DNA of 64,000 nt from WGMI01 sp041739275 (GTDB taxonomy: Bacteria; Bacteroidota; Bacteroidia; Flavobacteriales; Schleiferiaceae), in contig JBGSOF010000035.1 in NCBI GenBank assembly GCA_041739275.1, positions 53,388 to 117,387 of the forward strand, read 5' to 3'. A program made the position numbers and the translations under genes. Shown here piece after piece: positions 41,910 to 50,697 of the stretch. Below the pieces are notes generated by a model. It saw only the letters and a list, made by a program, of their open reading frames with translations, searched no databases and had not been told where the DNA came from. Numbering within the stretch: the first letter of the stretch is position 1; every line of letters starts with the position of its first letter.

Positions 41910-43039
41910 AATCGACTCTCTTTAAGTTCTTTAAAAAGATCAACATACAACTGAGCACAGCGAACCATGCTGTATTTTTCGGCGTAACGCGCATACAAAC
42001 CGTCGACCCGAGACTGATATTCTTCGGGGGTCAAACCCGCCGCATGGCGAAGCGCATCGAGAAAATCGACTTCCTGAGCCGTGCGACTCAGCATGCCCAA
42101 AGGCTCCACCATTTCCGGAATGCCACCCACCGGAGTCGAGACGGGCAAGGCTTTGCATGCCATGGCCTCGATCAACGAAATAGGCATGCCTTCGTAGAGC
42201 GAAGAGAGCGCAAAAAAATCGGCGCAGTGGAGGTAGTCCGTGGCATTGGCCTTGCCCCCGAGCCAGGCGATTCGCTCGCTCATATGGGGGCGCATCTGTT
42301 CGAGAATCGGTTCGCTTACGGGGCTCCTTTCGGTGCCGAGAATCCAGAGAACCCCATTGTGGCCTTCGTCGAGCAGGCGGGCAAAAGCCGCGACCAGCAT
42401 GGCCTGATTCTTTTGAGGGGTGATGCGGCCAATGTTGACCCAAATCTTGAGGTCCGGGCCAAATCGCCTTCGAAGCTCTTCGACCTCTGCCCGCAGCTCG
42501 GGCATTTGAGGGCTGGGCACAGGCAAGGCTCGGCCGTTGTCGATGCGCCGAACGCGCTTTAAGCCGTAATAGTCGAGAAAAGAACGATGGCTGACGTCTG
42601 AAATGGTGACGGGAAAAACGCGCTTCGAAGAAAACAAAAACTTCCTGAGGCGAAATTCTTTGTCTCCGCTGATTTCTTTTCGGGCGTCGTTGTGAATGGT
42701 GTGCACGATCGGCGCCTTGGGCAAGCCGAGAAAGCCCGCGAGCGCGAGATAGTTGACCACCCGCAAATGGGTGTGGATGAAGTCTGGGCGTTCGCGCCGA
42801 ATCAAATCGCGCAGGGCGAAAATCGAGCCGAGGTCGAAGCCGAGTTTCTTGTCGAGAAACCGCAGTTGGATCTCGGGGTGGATGTCGGGAAAATAACTCA
42901 TCCCCTGCTCGGTGCGCGGAAAGAGCGAGCCCATAACAACTTGGTGCCCCTGAGCATGGAGTTCGTTCGACAGGTCGACCAGAAAGCGCTCGGCGCCTCC
43001 GTCGATAAACATGGGAATGAGCTGTAAGAACTTAGCCAC
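41906..43039 (-). CDS. GT4-family glycosyltransferase
   Basis: A 377-residue GT-B enzyme. LIPMFIDGGAERFLVDLSNE (7-26) is the glycine-rich acceptor-domain loop. The C-terminal domain carries VNIGRITPQKNQAMLVAAF and the donor motif EGMPISLIEAMACKALPVS with the E-x7-E pair. The start is a GTG at 43037-43039, three bases after the upstream acetyltransferase stop. It is the third and last recognisable sugar-adding glycosyltransferase of the cluster. Donor and acceptor are unknown. Confidence 0.88.
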   Translation of the reverse strand: MAKFLQLIPMFIDGGAERFLVDLSNELHAQGHQVVMGSLFPRTEQGMSYFPDIHPEIQLRFLDKKLGFDLGSIFALRDLIRRERPDFIHTHLRVVNYLALAGFLGLPKAPIVHTIHNDARKEISGDKEFRLRKFLFSSKRVFPVTISDVSHRSFLDYYGLKRVRRIDNGRALPVPSPQMPELRAEVEELRRRFGPDLKIWVNIGRITPQKNQAMLVAAFARLLDEGHNGVLWILGTERSPVSEPILEQMRPHMSERIAWLGGKANATDYLHCADFFALSSLYEGMPISLIEAMACKALPVSTPVGGIPEMVEPLGMLSRTAQEVDFLDALRHAAGLTPEEYQSRVDGLYARYAEKYSMVRCAQLYVDLFKELKESRL

Positions 43040-43042
43040 GGC

Positions 43043-43483
43043 TTACCAGAACTCCTTTGGGTCGATGTTCTCGCGGATCACCTTGGCGGGAACTCCTGCG
43101 GCCACGCAGTTGGCGGGGATGTTGCCAATCACTACGGCACCTGCACCGATCACCGAATTGTCGCCTATGGTGAGGTCGCCGAGAATGGTGACGTTGTGGC
43201 TGATCAAGACGTTGTTGCCGATGCGCGGAACATTGGGCTGCTTGCTGCGACCGCCGACCACCAAGTGAATGCCCAAATTGCAGTTGTCTCCGACCTCCAC
43301 GTGTTTGTGAAGCGCGACCGACAGCCCTTTGTAGGCAAACAAAGTCCCCTTGCCGAGTTTGACGTGGGTTCCGATGTACGAGTTGTAAATCACGAACTCG
43401 TAGAACTGCACCAGGCGCGGAATCAAGGGGATTTTTCGCTGGGTGAACCAATATCCGAAGCGGTGAACGTGTGCGAGATTCAT
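43043..43483 (-). CDS. Serine-acetyltransferase-like (CysE/NodL fold) O-acetyltransferase
   Basis: A 146-residue protein, short for a CysE but standard for the acetyltransferases found in polysaccharide clusters. The N-terminal helix region is followed by left-handed beta-helix repeats (IGTHVKLG, VGDNCNLG, IGNNVLIS, IGDNSVIGAGAVV). H95 in LISHNVTILG is the likely catalytic base, and AAGVPAKVI near the end is the acetyl-CoA-site signature. It probably O-acetylates a sugar of the repeat unit; serine acetylation is unlikely because the CysE N-terminal domain is missing. It overlaps the sulfotransferase stop upstream by ATGA. Confidence 0.8.
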   Translation of the reverse strand: MNLAHVHRFGYWFTQRKIPLIPRLVQFYEFVIYNSYIGTHVKLGKGTLFAYKGLSVALHKHVEVGDNCNLGIHLVVGGRSKQPNVPRIGNNVLISHNVTILGDLTIGDNSVIGAGAVVIGNIPANCVAAGVPAKVIRENIDPKEFW

Positions 43484-44400
43484 ATCGAACTTGGGGTGTT
43501 TTTTAGGTTTTGAGAAAGGTCTTTTTCAAGCCATTTTAGCGCGGGTTCAAAGCCGTGGATTTCGGCCAGTCGCCGGCTGTCGGAGGCAAAGCGCTTTCGG
43601 AGCGAAGCGCGCAGTTCGGCAGAGGCTTCTACAGGTTTGGAAACCCCCTTTTCGGTGTTCCATTCGATGAGTTTTTCTTTGAGCTTCCGCCGGTTTTCGG
43701 GGCTCAAAATTCGACTCGCCAAAGCGCGCATCCACGACGCGCCCTTGCCGGCCGAGAGCAATTCTTGCACGGAATCGCTCTTCACCTCGCCCGTAATGTT
43801 CAAGTCCTCGTATTTGATCGCCTCGGAATCTTCGACCTCGAGAAAGTCAAAAATCCGATTCATAAAGCCCGGTCGGTCTTTGCGAATCTGAGCGTAATCG
43901 AGAATCAGAACGCGCTCTCTCGGAAAAAACTCATAGACGCGTTCGAGCTGTTCGGCATAGAGCCCGTGCTCGAGATAGGTAAAGTCGTTGTTGTGAAAGC
44001 TGAAATCGTCGATGGCCACGGGTTCGTAATCGAGCGCCTCTTCGATGCTTCGCTTTTCTTTCCTCAGTTTTTGGAAGTAGTTGTATGCCGAAACCGCGCG
44101 ATCAACCGGGTCGCGGAGCACCGCCATCAACTTGAGGTCGGGGATTTTAGACAACCCCTCAAGTGCCTGCCTATAAATAAGATAGTTCACATGGGTATGC
44201 AGCCGATATCGCTGCCCGGCATACGACTTAAAATAGGGCTCCATATGGCGCTCCGGGTCCAATCTCCGCTCGGGATGGCTGTAAAAATCGCGGTCTTTGA
44301 GCTCGGGAACCGAGAAGACATCGGGATGTTTGCTCAACCAATCGTGAAGACTGGTCGTGCCCGCTTTTTGCGCGCCGAGCAATACGAGATTAGGCTGCAT
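43480..44400 (-). CDS. Sulfotransferase 5 (heparan-sulfate-type Sulfotransfer_1)
   Basis: A 306-residue PAPS-dependent sulfotransferase. The 5'-phosphosulfate loop is LLGAQKAGTTSLHDWL (7-22) with K12, and the 3'-phosphate site VLRDPVDRAVSAY spans 94-106. The GAQKAGTTSL form and the following HPDVF segment are those of carbohydrate sulfotransferases related to heparan N-/O-sulfotransferases. No signal peptide or membrane segment, so it acts in the cytoplasm on nucleotide- or lipid-linked sugars, where PAPS is present. No PAPS synthesis genes are in the window. It is separated from the other four sulfotransferases by the flippase and polymerase genes and overlaps the polymerase gene by 11 bp. 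Confidence 0.9.
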   Translation of the reverse strand: MQPNLVLLGAQKAGTTSLHDWLSKHPDVFSVPELKDRDFYSHPERRLDPERHMEPYFKSYAGQRYRLHTHVNYLIYRQALEGLSKIPDLKLMAVLRDPVDRAVSAYNYFQKLRKEKRSIEEALDYEPVAIDDFSFHNNDFTYLEHGLYAEQLERVYEFFPRERVLILDYAQIRKDRPGFMNRIFDFLEVEDSEAIKYEDLNITGEVKSDSVQELLSAGKGASWMRALASRILSPENRRKLKEKLIEWNTEKGVSKPVEASAELRASLRKRFASDSRRLAEIHGFEPALKWLEKDLSQNLKNTPSSI

Positions 44401-45754
44401 GCGCCAAAGAGTTTCGTTCTTCGAGCCAAAAACGATGCAAACTGCCGATGGCTCCGGTCAGGCAGATGTGATACCACAAAAGTGAGCTCCACAGCCAACT
44501 CACGAACAAGCTCGAAAACACGAGCGAGAAATAGGCCAAAAACGGCACCAAAAACAGCCCATAGTCCTGGAGAGAACCCGCTTTGATGCGCTTGCGAATT
44601 GAACGATAGTTGAGCCAAACTCTTCGCTGCATCAAGAAGTACACGAGGAGACCGATGAGACCATACTGAATGGCCATTTCGATGGTGGTGTTGTGGATGA
44701 CGCTGTCGTGGCCCGAATGGTCTCTCGAATAGCGCCGGGTCAAGCTCGGATCTCCGCCCTGCCCTGTAATGGGTCGTTCGAGAAAGCCGAGCACACCGCC
44801 CGTCCAAAGCTCGTTTCGACCGCTCGAAACTTCTTCGAGGTCGGTGGTTTCGCCACCCAAGCCCGCCAAGCGCCTGAAGACGGGATTGTCTTGGTTAAAG
44901 AAGATAAACAAACCCACCCCTGCGACAAAACCGAGCAAAAATCCGAGGTTTCGAAGGTTGAGTTTGAGCCCCACATACACAGAATAAAAGAGAAAACCCA
45001 TCAACAAAAAGGAGAAGAGTCCGTTTCGAGAACCCGAGTTCAAGATGATCCACAAGACCATGAGGAGCGACACTGCAGCGGCCACCCGAAACATGGCTTT
45101 TGAACCGGGTTGGAACAACATCAGCATGGCATAAGCGCTGATTCCCACCAAGGATGCGGTAAAGGTTCCGTGGCGGCTGTCTCCGAAATTCAGGTATTCC
45201 TGAAAGCCTTGGGTAACGCCTTTAAAGTTCATGTACAAGAACATAATGAACAAAAAGGGGACGATGATATTCTTCATAATCTCCAAACTGCTCCGTATGC
45301 CCGCAACCCCGCGTTGGACGAAAAAGGCGTATATCAGAAAAAAGAAGGCGATTTGAGCGAGGTTGGTGATGTTGTTCACCACAATATTGGCTGCGGGGAT
45401 ATCGCCATAAATGTTGCTCAAAGCAATCAAAGTGCCGAAGACCACCAAACCCGCATACCCGAGAAAAAAATGAACCATGCGCCTCTCGGCTTTGAGCCCT
45501 TTTCGGAAGAGGTCAAACCCAATAATCGGTGCCAAGAAAATGAGGCTAAGGGTTTCGGTAGGAATCGGGAAATCGTCTGTAAACCCACCTTCGATGGTCG
45601 GAATGAGCAGCAATGTGGGCAGGACATAATCGCGGTTGAACAATACAAAAGGAATGCAGGCCGCAATCAGAGCCACCGAATAGCCCAAAAACAGGGAAAC
45701 GCCGACGGCGGCGATGAAGAGGAAAGTTTCTATATTGTTGAATTTCAACTTCAT
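44390..45754 (-). CDS. wzy: O-antigen ligase/polymerase family protein (Wzy-like)
   Basis: A 454-residue polytopic inner-membrane protein with about eleven hydrophobic segments and a large loop near residues 300-370. That loop has a motif common in Wzy/WaaL proteins, including SGSRNGLFSFLLMG near 240-254 and GVLGFLERPITGQGG with a following HNTTIEMAIQYGLIGLLVY. The start MKLKFNNIETFLFIA at 45754 overlaps the flippase stop (ATGA); a frame extending to 46093 runs antiparallel in the neighbour and was rejected. It is predicted to polymerise lipid-linked repeat units on the periplasmic face. Ligase activity cannot be excluded by sequence, but the neighbouring flippase, Wza and Wzc favour a polymerase. 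Confidence 0.85.
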   Translation of the reverse strand: MKLKFNNIETFLFIAAVGVSLFLGYSVALIAACIPFVLFNRDYVLPTLLLIPTIEGGFTDDFPIPTETLSLIFLAPIIGFDLFRKGLKAERRMVHFFLGYAGLVVFGTLIALSNIYGDIPAANIVVNNITNLAQIAFFFLIYAFFVQRGVAGIRSSLEIMKNIIVPFLFIMFLYMNFKGVTQGFQEYLNFGDSRHGTFTASLVGISAYAMLMLFQPGSKAMFRVAAAVSLLMVLWIILNSGSRNGLFSFLLMGFLFYSVYVGLKLNLRNLGFLLGFVAGVGLFIFFNQDNPVFRRLAGLGGETTDLEEVSSGRNELWTGGVLGFLERPITGQGGDPSLTRRYSRDHSGHDSVIHNTTIEMAIQYGLIGLLVYFLMQRRVWLNYRSIRKRIKAGSLQDYGLFLVPFLAYFSLVFSSLFVSWLWSSLLWYHICLTGAIGSLHRFWLEERNSLAHAA

Positions 45755-47229
45755 CGAGCGGCGCGTTTGCGAGATTTCTTCCGGATCAATTTCGCGAAAC
45801 GATCGAACAAATCGCGCGCCGGGGCTCCGAGCCATTGCGGACGAAGGCAGTAGACGGCAAGAGAAAGGGTCAATGCGGCGAAGGCACTCAGGGCAGCAGC
45901 GAGAATGCCGAGCATCAAGCCTTTGCCGCCCAAGAAGTAGTCGGTTCCAAAGGCCGCCACTCCAAAAATGGCCATCAGCGGAATCGAGGGCAAAAAGGGT
46001 CGGTACTGCATGGCTCGATCCATCCCCACTTTGCGAATGGCAAGCGCAGACATATTGAAAAACTGAAACACCGAAGTAATGAGAATCGTCCAAGCCACGG
46101 CCTCAAGCCCATGGCGCGCTGTGAGGGCTAGTGCGGCGAACAAGACCAGAGTGTACACAAATTTTTGAAGCGCGCTGCGATACACGAGGGCTTTTGCTCG
46201 GATAATGGAGTCGGTGAGGCGAATGCACACCCGAAAGGGAATGGCGAGAAACAAAATGCGCAGCGCAGCCACCGCCTCCGTCCATTGGTCGCCGAGGAGC
46301 AGCAAAACCACGGGCTCGGAGTGGAAGGCGAGCCAAACCGACACGGGCAGCGTCAACAAGAGGCTATAGCTCAAGTTGCGCTCGTACATGCCCACCAATT
46401 TGGCGTCTTCGTCTTGAATTCGCGACATGGCCGGAAACATCACCTTGTCGATGACGTCTCCGAGCATTTTGCCCGGAATCATCATGATGCGATACGAGCG
46501 CTCAAACACCCCGAGCGCCGCGAGCGGCATGAGTTTGCCGAGGAGCAAATTCAGACCGGAGTTGGTGAGGTAGTTGTTGATTCGAATCAAGGTGAGACCC
46601 GCCCCAAAGTGAAAGAGTTCGTTGAATTCTCCCTTTCCAAAACCCGCCGAAAGCCGAAGCGGGGTGCGCCAAATCACAATGATGAGCTGAATGCCTTGAT
46701 ACACCAAGGTGCCGTAAACCAAAGACCAGACCCCTGCCCCATTGAGCGCGGTGACGACCCCGACGAGCATTCCGACCAGATGAGATATGTTCTCGACCCA
46801 GAAGAGGTATTTAAAGTCCATCGCCCTCTGAATGAGGCTCATCGAACTGCCCGCGGCCGCCGATAACAAAAAGCTGAAACACAGTATGGGGAGAATCGAT
46901 TCGAGCTCCGGACTTTCAAAAAAGCGAGCAATCCCCACCGAACCCAAGGCCGTGGCCGCATAGAGCACCATGCCCACGCCCATGTTGACGTAAAAAGAAG
47001 TCGAAATGTGTTTTGCGGTCGGGTTTTTGTGCTGAATCAGGGCCGGGCCCATTCCGATCTGCGAAAACAACTGAGCAAAATTGACAAAGGAGTTGGCGAT
47101 GGCCATGATCCCGAAGTCGCGCTGGTCGAGTATCCGCGCCAAAACGGCGTAGTAGGCCAGCTGAATCACTGCCAGGCCGAGGACGTTGTAGAGTTGCCAA
47201 AAAAGCGATTTGCGTATGCCCTTGCCCAT
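45751..47229 (-). CDS. wzx: Wzx-type polysaccharide flippase (MOP superfamily)
   Basis: A 492-residue protein with about 12-14 membrane segments of the polysaccharide transporter family. RKSLFWQLYNVLGLAVIQL (5-23) and LARILDQRDFGIMAIANSF are the typical N-terminal MOP motifs. It is expected to flip the undecaprenyl-linked repeat unit from the cytoplasmic to the periplasmic face. The ATG at 47229 is preferred over a TTG six bases upstream. The C-terminus is basic (FAKLIRKKSRKRAAR). It lies directly upstream of the polymerase gene, as is usual for Wzx/Wzy pairs, and directly downstream of four sulfotransferases, consistent with sulfation before flipping. Confidence 0.9.
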   Translation of the reverse strand: MGKGIRKSLFWQLYNVLGLAVIQLAYYAVLARILDQRDFGIMAIANSFVNFAQLFSQIGMGPALIQHKNPTAKHISTSFYVNMGVGMVLYAATALGSVGIARFFESPELESILPILCFSFLLSAAAGSSMSLIQRAMDFKYLFWVENISHLVGMLVGVVTALNGAGVWSLVYGTLVYQGIQLIIVIWRTPLRLSAGFGKGEFNELFHFGAGLTLIRINNYLTNSGLNLLLGKLMPLAALGVFERSYRIMMIPGKMLGDVIDKVMFPAMSRIQDEDAKLVGMYERNLSYSLLLTLPVSVWLAFHSEPVVLLLLGDQWTEAVAALRILFLAIPFRVCIRLTDSIIRAKALVYRSALQKFVYTLVLFAALALTARHGLEAVAWTILITSVFQFFNMSALAIRKVGMDRAMQYRPFLPSIPLMAIFGVAAFGTDYFLGGKGLMLGILAAALSAFAALTLSLAVYCLRPQWLGAPARDLFDRFAKLIRKKSRKRAAR

Positions 47230-47235
47230 GTTCAA

Positions 47236-48123
47236 TCAGCGGGGGCTTTTGGGTTCGAGCCAGCGCGCATATCTCGCGAGCAGCGGATGCTTGTCAAAAT
47301 AGGCCTTGCTCTTGTCGTCGTAGGCAATCGCTCGGCGCTCGAATCTGGAAGGGGTTCCCCCGATGCTGTGGCTGGCAAAAGGCTCCATGTGGGTCGGGAG
47401 TTCAGAGGCCCGCACATCGACCTTCAAAAAGCGAAGCAGAGCTTCAAGAGAGGCTCCGGGTTCGGTGGCCAGATCTCGGTAGTGAAGAGAGAATTTCGAT
47501 TCGGGCTCGATTCGGGCGACGACTTCGTCGGCAAATCGGTTTTGCAGGGCCACCGAATTGAGGTATTGCGCCATTTGAAGCGAAGAGCCCACCCCGCCCT
47601 TTCGGTGTCCGAGCTTGGAAAACGCAATCTCGCCGATCGACCGCTTCAGGTGGAGGATGCGAACCGATTCGGGCCGTGCCTTGTGCAAATAATAGCCCTG
47701 AAGCGCATCCTTGGAGCTGTCGACGACCCAAGAGCTGCCCGATTGCTCGGCAAAAGCGAGCAGAATTCGAAGGCTTTCTTGTGCCACTTCCATCCCGCTG
47801 AGTGCGTATTTATGAAGCGCGTTGTCGACCGCCTTGGGCATAGACTCGAACATCGATCGCCCGCCTTCGCGATGATCCAATCGGGTGCGCAGCTCTTCGA
47901 GTGGAAGCGTGCGGTTTACTTCGCCCCAAAGCGCGCATTGGAGTATGGGTTCTCCGCAAGAGCATTTCCACCCCCATTTGTCTCCCGGCCCTTGCTGTTT
48001 GAGGTGGCCTTGCAGCATTCGGAGCTCCCCGACCGAAGAAAAACCGCTGAGTTGACCGAGCAAGTTTTCGAGCAAAGTCGAACCCGTTCGCCGATCTGAA
48101 ATGATATAGAGAATCTTGTGCAT
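47236..48123 (-). CDS. Sulfotransferase 4
   Basis: A 295-residue sulfotransferase. YIISDRRTGSTLLENLL (6-22) is the phosphosulfate loop in the R-T-G-S-T form of Stf0/Sulfotransfer_3-type enzymes. Other segments are WVVDSSKDALQGYYLH and VRILHLKRSIGEIAFS, the latter matching the 3'-phosphate site region. A Cys-rich stretch WKCSCGEPILQCALWG near 54-70 is unusual and may bind metal or form disulfides. The ATG at 48123 is preferred to a TTG at 48132. Cytoplasmic, PAPS-dependent; acceptor unknown. It is one of four consecutive sulfotransferase genes. Confidence 0.82.
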   Translation of the reverse strand: MHKILYIISDRRTGSTLLENLLGQLSGFSSVGELRMLQGHLKQQGPGDKWGWKCSCGEPILQCALWGEVNRTLPLEELRTRLDHREGGRSMFESMPKAVDNALHKYALSGMEVAQESLRILLAFAEQSGSSWVVDSSKDALQGYYLHKARPESVRILHLKRSIGEIAFSKLGHRKGGVGSSLQMAQYLNSVALQNRFADEVVARIEPESKFSLHYRDLATEPGASLEALLRFLKVDVRASELPTHMEPFASHSIGGTPSRFERRAIAYDDKSKAYFDKHPLLARYARWLEPKSPR

Positions 48124-48128
48124 CGAGC

Positions 48129-48857
48129 TCAAAGTTGTGATTTCTCAAAGCGAGCTCTGAGCTCTGCCTCGTTTGCCAGGCGAATTCCGCGCTTTTGATC
48201 GTCTAATTTTTCGAGCGCCGGGCTGAGTTGCAAAGAGGGAATTCCCAAATGAGATCCCAGATCTTCGACAAAGCCGTCCCAATTGGAACTCATTCGTTCG
48301 TACGTCAAAATCGGGGCTGAGAGCTCTTGTGCGAGGACGCGCAGCCGGTCTCGGTCTGAAAGCGCAGAATGGTAGAGCTTTTCGAAGCGCTCTTCGGCAA
48401 TGCTCACTTCGCGAGGCTCGGCTGAAATCGCTTTTGCATCGCTGTGATAAGTGCCGCTCAATTGAGCCTTGGCCGCAGACAAAGCACTTGAAAATGCGTT
48501 TTCGCGAATCAATACCAAAAAGCGAAGCTTGCGGGTCTTTAGGGCGGGCAATAATGCCGGATTCCATTTGATTTGAGAGAGCATGAGCTTGAAGCCCACG
48601 GCCTGAACCCCTGTGCCCGCCTCGCTGTAGAAGCGGTCCAGATGTGCGGCGATTCGACTCTGGCTCAAATGCTTGTTGAGAAACAGATCTGCCTTGCCAA
48701 AGCCTGTTTTTAAATACCGAAACTGATGTTCCGGGTGGTGGATGCCCGAACCGTAGTGAAAGAGCTCGCCCGCCGCAAAGATCTCTGGATGCGCGTCGAG
48801 CGACCGAACCAAGAGCGTAGAACCCGTGCGCTGGCTGCTGAGAACTGCGAATTCCAT
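48129..48857 (-). CDS. Sulfotransferase 3 (Stf0-like)
   Basis: A 242-residue protein, short for the family. The phosphosulfate loop AVLSSQRTGSTLLVRSL covers 4-20, followed by HPEIFAAGELFH, the order found in Stf0-type sulfotransferases. FLVLIRENAFSSALSAAKAQ near 113-132 is the 3'-phosphate site region, and SAPILTYERMSSNWDGF, leading to the C-terminal helix, is also typical. The ATG at 48857 lies 3 bp after the next gene's stop. It is distinct from its neighbours at the sequence level, so it is not a simple tandem duplicate. Acceptor unknown. Confidence 0.85.
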   Translation of the reverse strand: MEFAVLSSQRTGSTLLVRSLDAHPEIFAAGELFHYGSGIHHPEHQFRYLKTGFGKADLFLNKHLSQSRIAAHLDRFYSEAGTGVQAVGFKLMLSQIKWNPALLPALKTRKLRFLVLIRENAFSSALSAAKAQLSGTYHSDAKAISAEPREVSIAEERFEKLYHSALSDRDRLRVLAQELSAPILTYERMSSNWDGFVEDLGSHLGIPSLQLSPALEKLDDQKRGIRLANEAELRARFEKSQL

Positions 48858-48860
48858 GCT

Positions 48861-49769
48861 TTAGCGCTTCCAGGCCGAAAGATCGCGACCTGTTTTTTGT
48901 TCGAGCCGCTCGATCATTGGTATGTAATGCGCCACGAGTTGTGCGCGCTCTTGAGCCGACATCTTGGGCTTGGCGTCTTCTTTGGTTAAAGACGATGCGA
49001 GCTTGGAGCGGAGCGGTTTGGGCAGGGCGCGAAGCAAGGCCTTGACCCTCGGGTGATTGACCGCGTATAACAACTGCGAAAAACGCGCTTTTCGATAGGT
49101 GTTTCGCTCGCTTTGTACCGGCAATACGAAGTCTTCGTCTACCCCAATCCAACGATAGACCGAACGCAGACTGCCGAGCAAGTCGCTTCGAAGGTCTTCG
49201 GTAAAAACCCAGTGGATTTGCTCTTTTGGAAAAAGCGATTCGTAGATCTCCAGAATGCGCACATAGTCGCCTCCTTCGAGATAGGTGCGAATAATATCTC
49301 CGGGTTTCAGAGAACCCTGCAAGTGTTCATTGAGCCACGCATGCTCAAAATCGGGAGCGTCAAAGTCGAAATTTTGGGTGCGATTGGCCTCGATGGCCTC
49401 GAGATAACCGAGTTTTTCGCTGCCGTTCTCCTTGCGCATCAGCCAGCCCGAAAAAGCGCGTTCGGCCGGGTCGCGAAAACTAAAAATGATATGCGCCTCG
49501 GGGAAGTGTTTCGCAATTCGCTCGGCCGCAAAGCGCAGAAAAGCGTAGCTCGGAGTGGCTTCGCCCGCAGCTTTTATCGAAGGTCGAGAAGCGCTCAGGT
49601 CCGGAAACTGAGCCTCGAGATAGCGCTCGATTCCCTGGCTGTATTCGTTCGAAAAAAAGCGCGTCTCCTTTCGAACAGACATTTGAATTTCAGGATGTTG
49701 CGCCAAGTAGAAATACATGGAACTCGACGCGCACTTGGGCGGACCCGCGACAAAAAAAGTGGGTTTCAT
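48861..49769 (-). CDS. Sulfotransferase 2 (Sulfotransfer_1 type)
   Basis: A 302-residue sulfotransferase. FFVAGPPKCASSSMYFYLAQ (5-24) is the phosphosulfate loop, with K12 and a C-A-S-S-S variant of the usual G-T-T/S-T, followed by HPEIQMS and KETRFFS. IFSFRDPAERAFSGWLM near 95-111 is the 3'-phosphate site. This pattern resembles heparan and chondroitin-type carbohydrate sulfotransferases. The start overlaps the stop of sulfotransferase 1 in an ATGA junction. Cytoplasmic; the acceptor is probably a sugar of the repeat unit. Confidence 0.88.
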   Translation of the reverse strand: MKPTFFVAGPPKCASSSMYFYLAQHPEIQMSVRKETRFFSNEYSQGIERYLEAQFPDLSASRPSIKAAGEATPSYAFLRFAAERIAKHFPEAHIIFSFRDPAERAFSGWLMRKENGSEKLGYLEAIEANRTQNFDFDAPDFEHAWLNEHLQGSLKPGDIIRTYLEGGDYVRILEIYESLFPKEQIHWVFTEDLRSDLLGSLRSVYRWIGVDEDFVLPVQSERNTYRKARFSQLLYAVNHPRVKALLRALPKPLRSKLASSLTKEDAKPKMSAQERAQLVAHYIPMIERLEQKTGRDLSAWKR

Positions 49770-50680
49770 AGGCTGAGCTTGGGGAGTGTGCCGGGGCGGA
49801 GAATGCGGTGAATGGCTTCGAGTTGTTCGGGCTCAAAGTACTCGGTTTCGGGTCGGAGATCGCTGCGCACCGGGTTGTTGGTCAAATAGCGATCGATCCA
49901 CCGAGAGGGCTTCAAATCAGAGAAATCGAGCATCTCTTGCAGAGCCGTCCGGGGATTCAAGACAAAATCTTCGTAGCGAATTTCGAGCAGTGCCGGCCTC
50001 CAGCGCGCCGCCTCGATCTCGAAAACCTGATTGAGCTTTCGGTATTGAAGCGCCCCGAGCAGTTCGGGACGACCGACGAGCCCTTCGGCAAATTGTTGTT
50101 CGTCGGGCGAGTAAGCCCCTTGCCACCACAACTGATCCATGCCTTTGTCTTGCCAAAATTCCACTTTGAGCCAACTGCTGATGGTCGGAACGGCATCTCG
50201 ACGAATGTGGATGAAGCGGGCATCGGGAAATAGATCGAGCAAAAAGCCCATGCGCGCCGGCCCGGTCAATTTAAACGCAAGGCGCGATCGGCCTTGAAAG
50301 CGCACCATCGCGTCGAAAAACGAAAGCAGTTGGTGTTTTTGGGGATCGCTGAGTCGCTCGTCGAGCAAAAAACCGCGCGAAAAGTCGATTTCGCTGCCCG
50401 TGATGGCTTCCCACATCGAATAGCTCTCTCCCGGTTTGAAGGCGTAGCGATTTAAAAAACCTGCTTTGTGCAGTTGCTCTTTCTTGCCTTCGTAGCGATA
50501 AAATGGGTTGTCGAAGAGCCAGCGAACCAAGGAGGCATACGCCTTGCCCGGCCGCAAATGGTCGTAATTGCTCGGCCACGCCAAATCGGGATGCCTGAAG
50601 AGGGCTTCAGAAATAATGGTGGTGCCCGAACGCCCTGTGCCGAAGACGATGATGGGTCGAGAGAGCCGATGCTTGGCCAT
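49766..50680 (-). CDS. Sulfotransferase 1 (Sulfotransfer_3 type)
   Basis: A 304-residue sulfotransferase. IIVFGTGRSGTTIISEAL (10-27) is a strong phosphosulfate loop, followed by RHPDLAW, and ARFIHIRRDAVPTISSWLK near 150-168 is the 3'-phosphate site. An open frame reaching 50848 begins inside the upstream dehydrogenase gene and was rejected in favour of the ATG at 50680, which leaves a 17-bp gap. The C-terminal third contains the LLEIRYEDFVLNP segment common to the family. It is the first of five sulfotransferases in operon order, directly after the sugar dehydrogenase. Confidence 0.88.
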   Translation of the reverse strand: MAKHRLSRPIIVFGTGRSGTTIISEALFRHPDLAWPSNYDHLRPGKAYASLVRWLFDNPFYRYEGKKEQLHKAGFLNRYAFKPGESYSMWEAITGSEIDFSRGFLLDERLSDPQKHQLLSFFDAMVRFQGRSRLAFKLTGPARMGFLLDLFPDARFIHIRRDAVPTISSWLKVEFWQDKGMDQLWWQGAYSPDEQQFAEGLVGRPELLGALQYRKLNQVFEIEAARWRPALLEIRYEDFVLNPRTALQEMLDFSDLKPSRWIDRYLTNNPVRSDLRPETEYFEPEQLEAIHRILRPGTLPKLSL

Positions 50681-50697
50681 TCGAGGAATATTTGAAC

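Noticed and set aside
38856..44586. Long open frames on the plus strand opposite wecB and sulfotransferase 5 (for example 38856-39887 and 43555-44586)
   Set aside because: They lie wholly antisense to well-supported enzymes, have no family motifs and repeat hydrophilic low-complexity patterns that follow from the codon bias of the real genes.
45755..46093. Extension of the polymerase upstream into the flippase
   Set aside because: The extension is hydrophilic, unlike an N-terminal membrane segment, and the ATGA overlap at 45754 gives the natural start.
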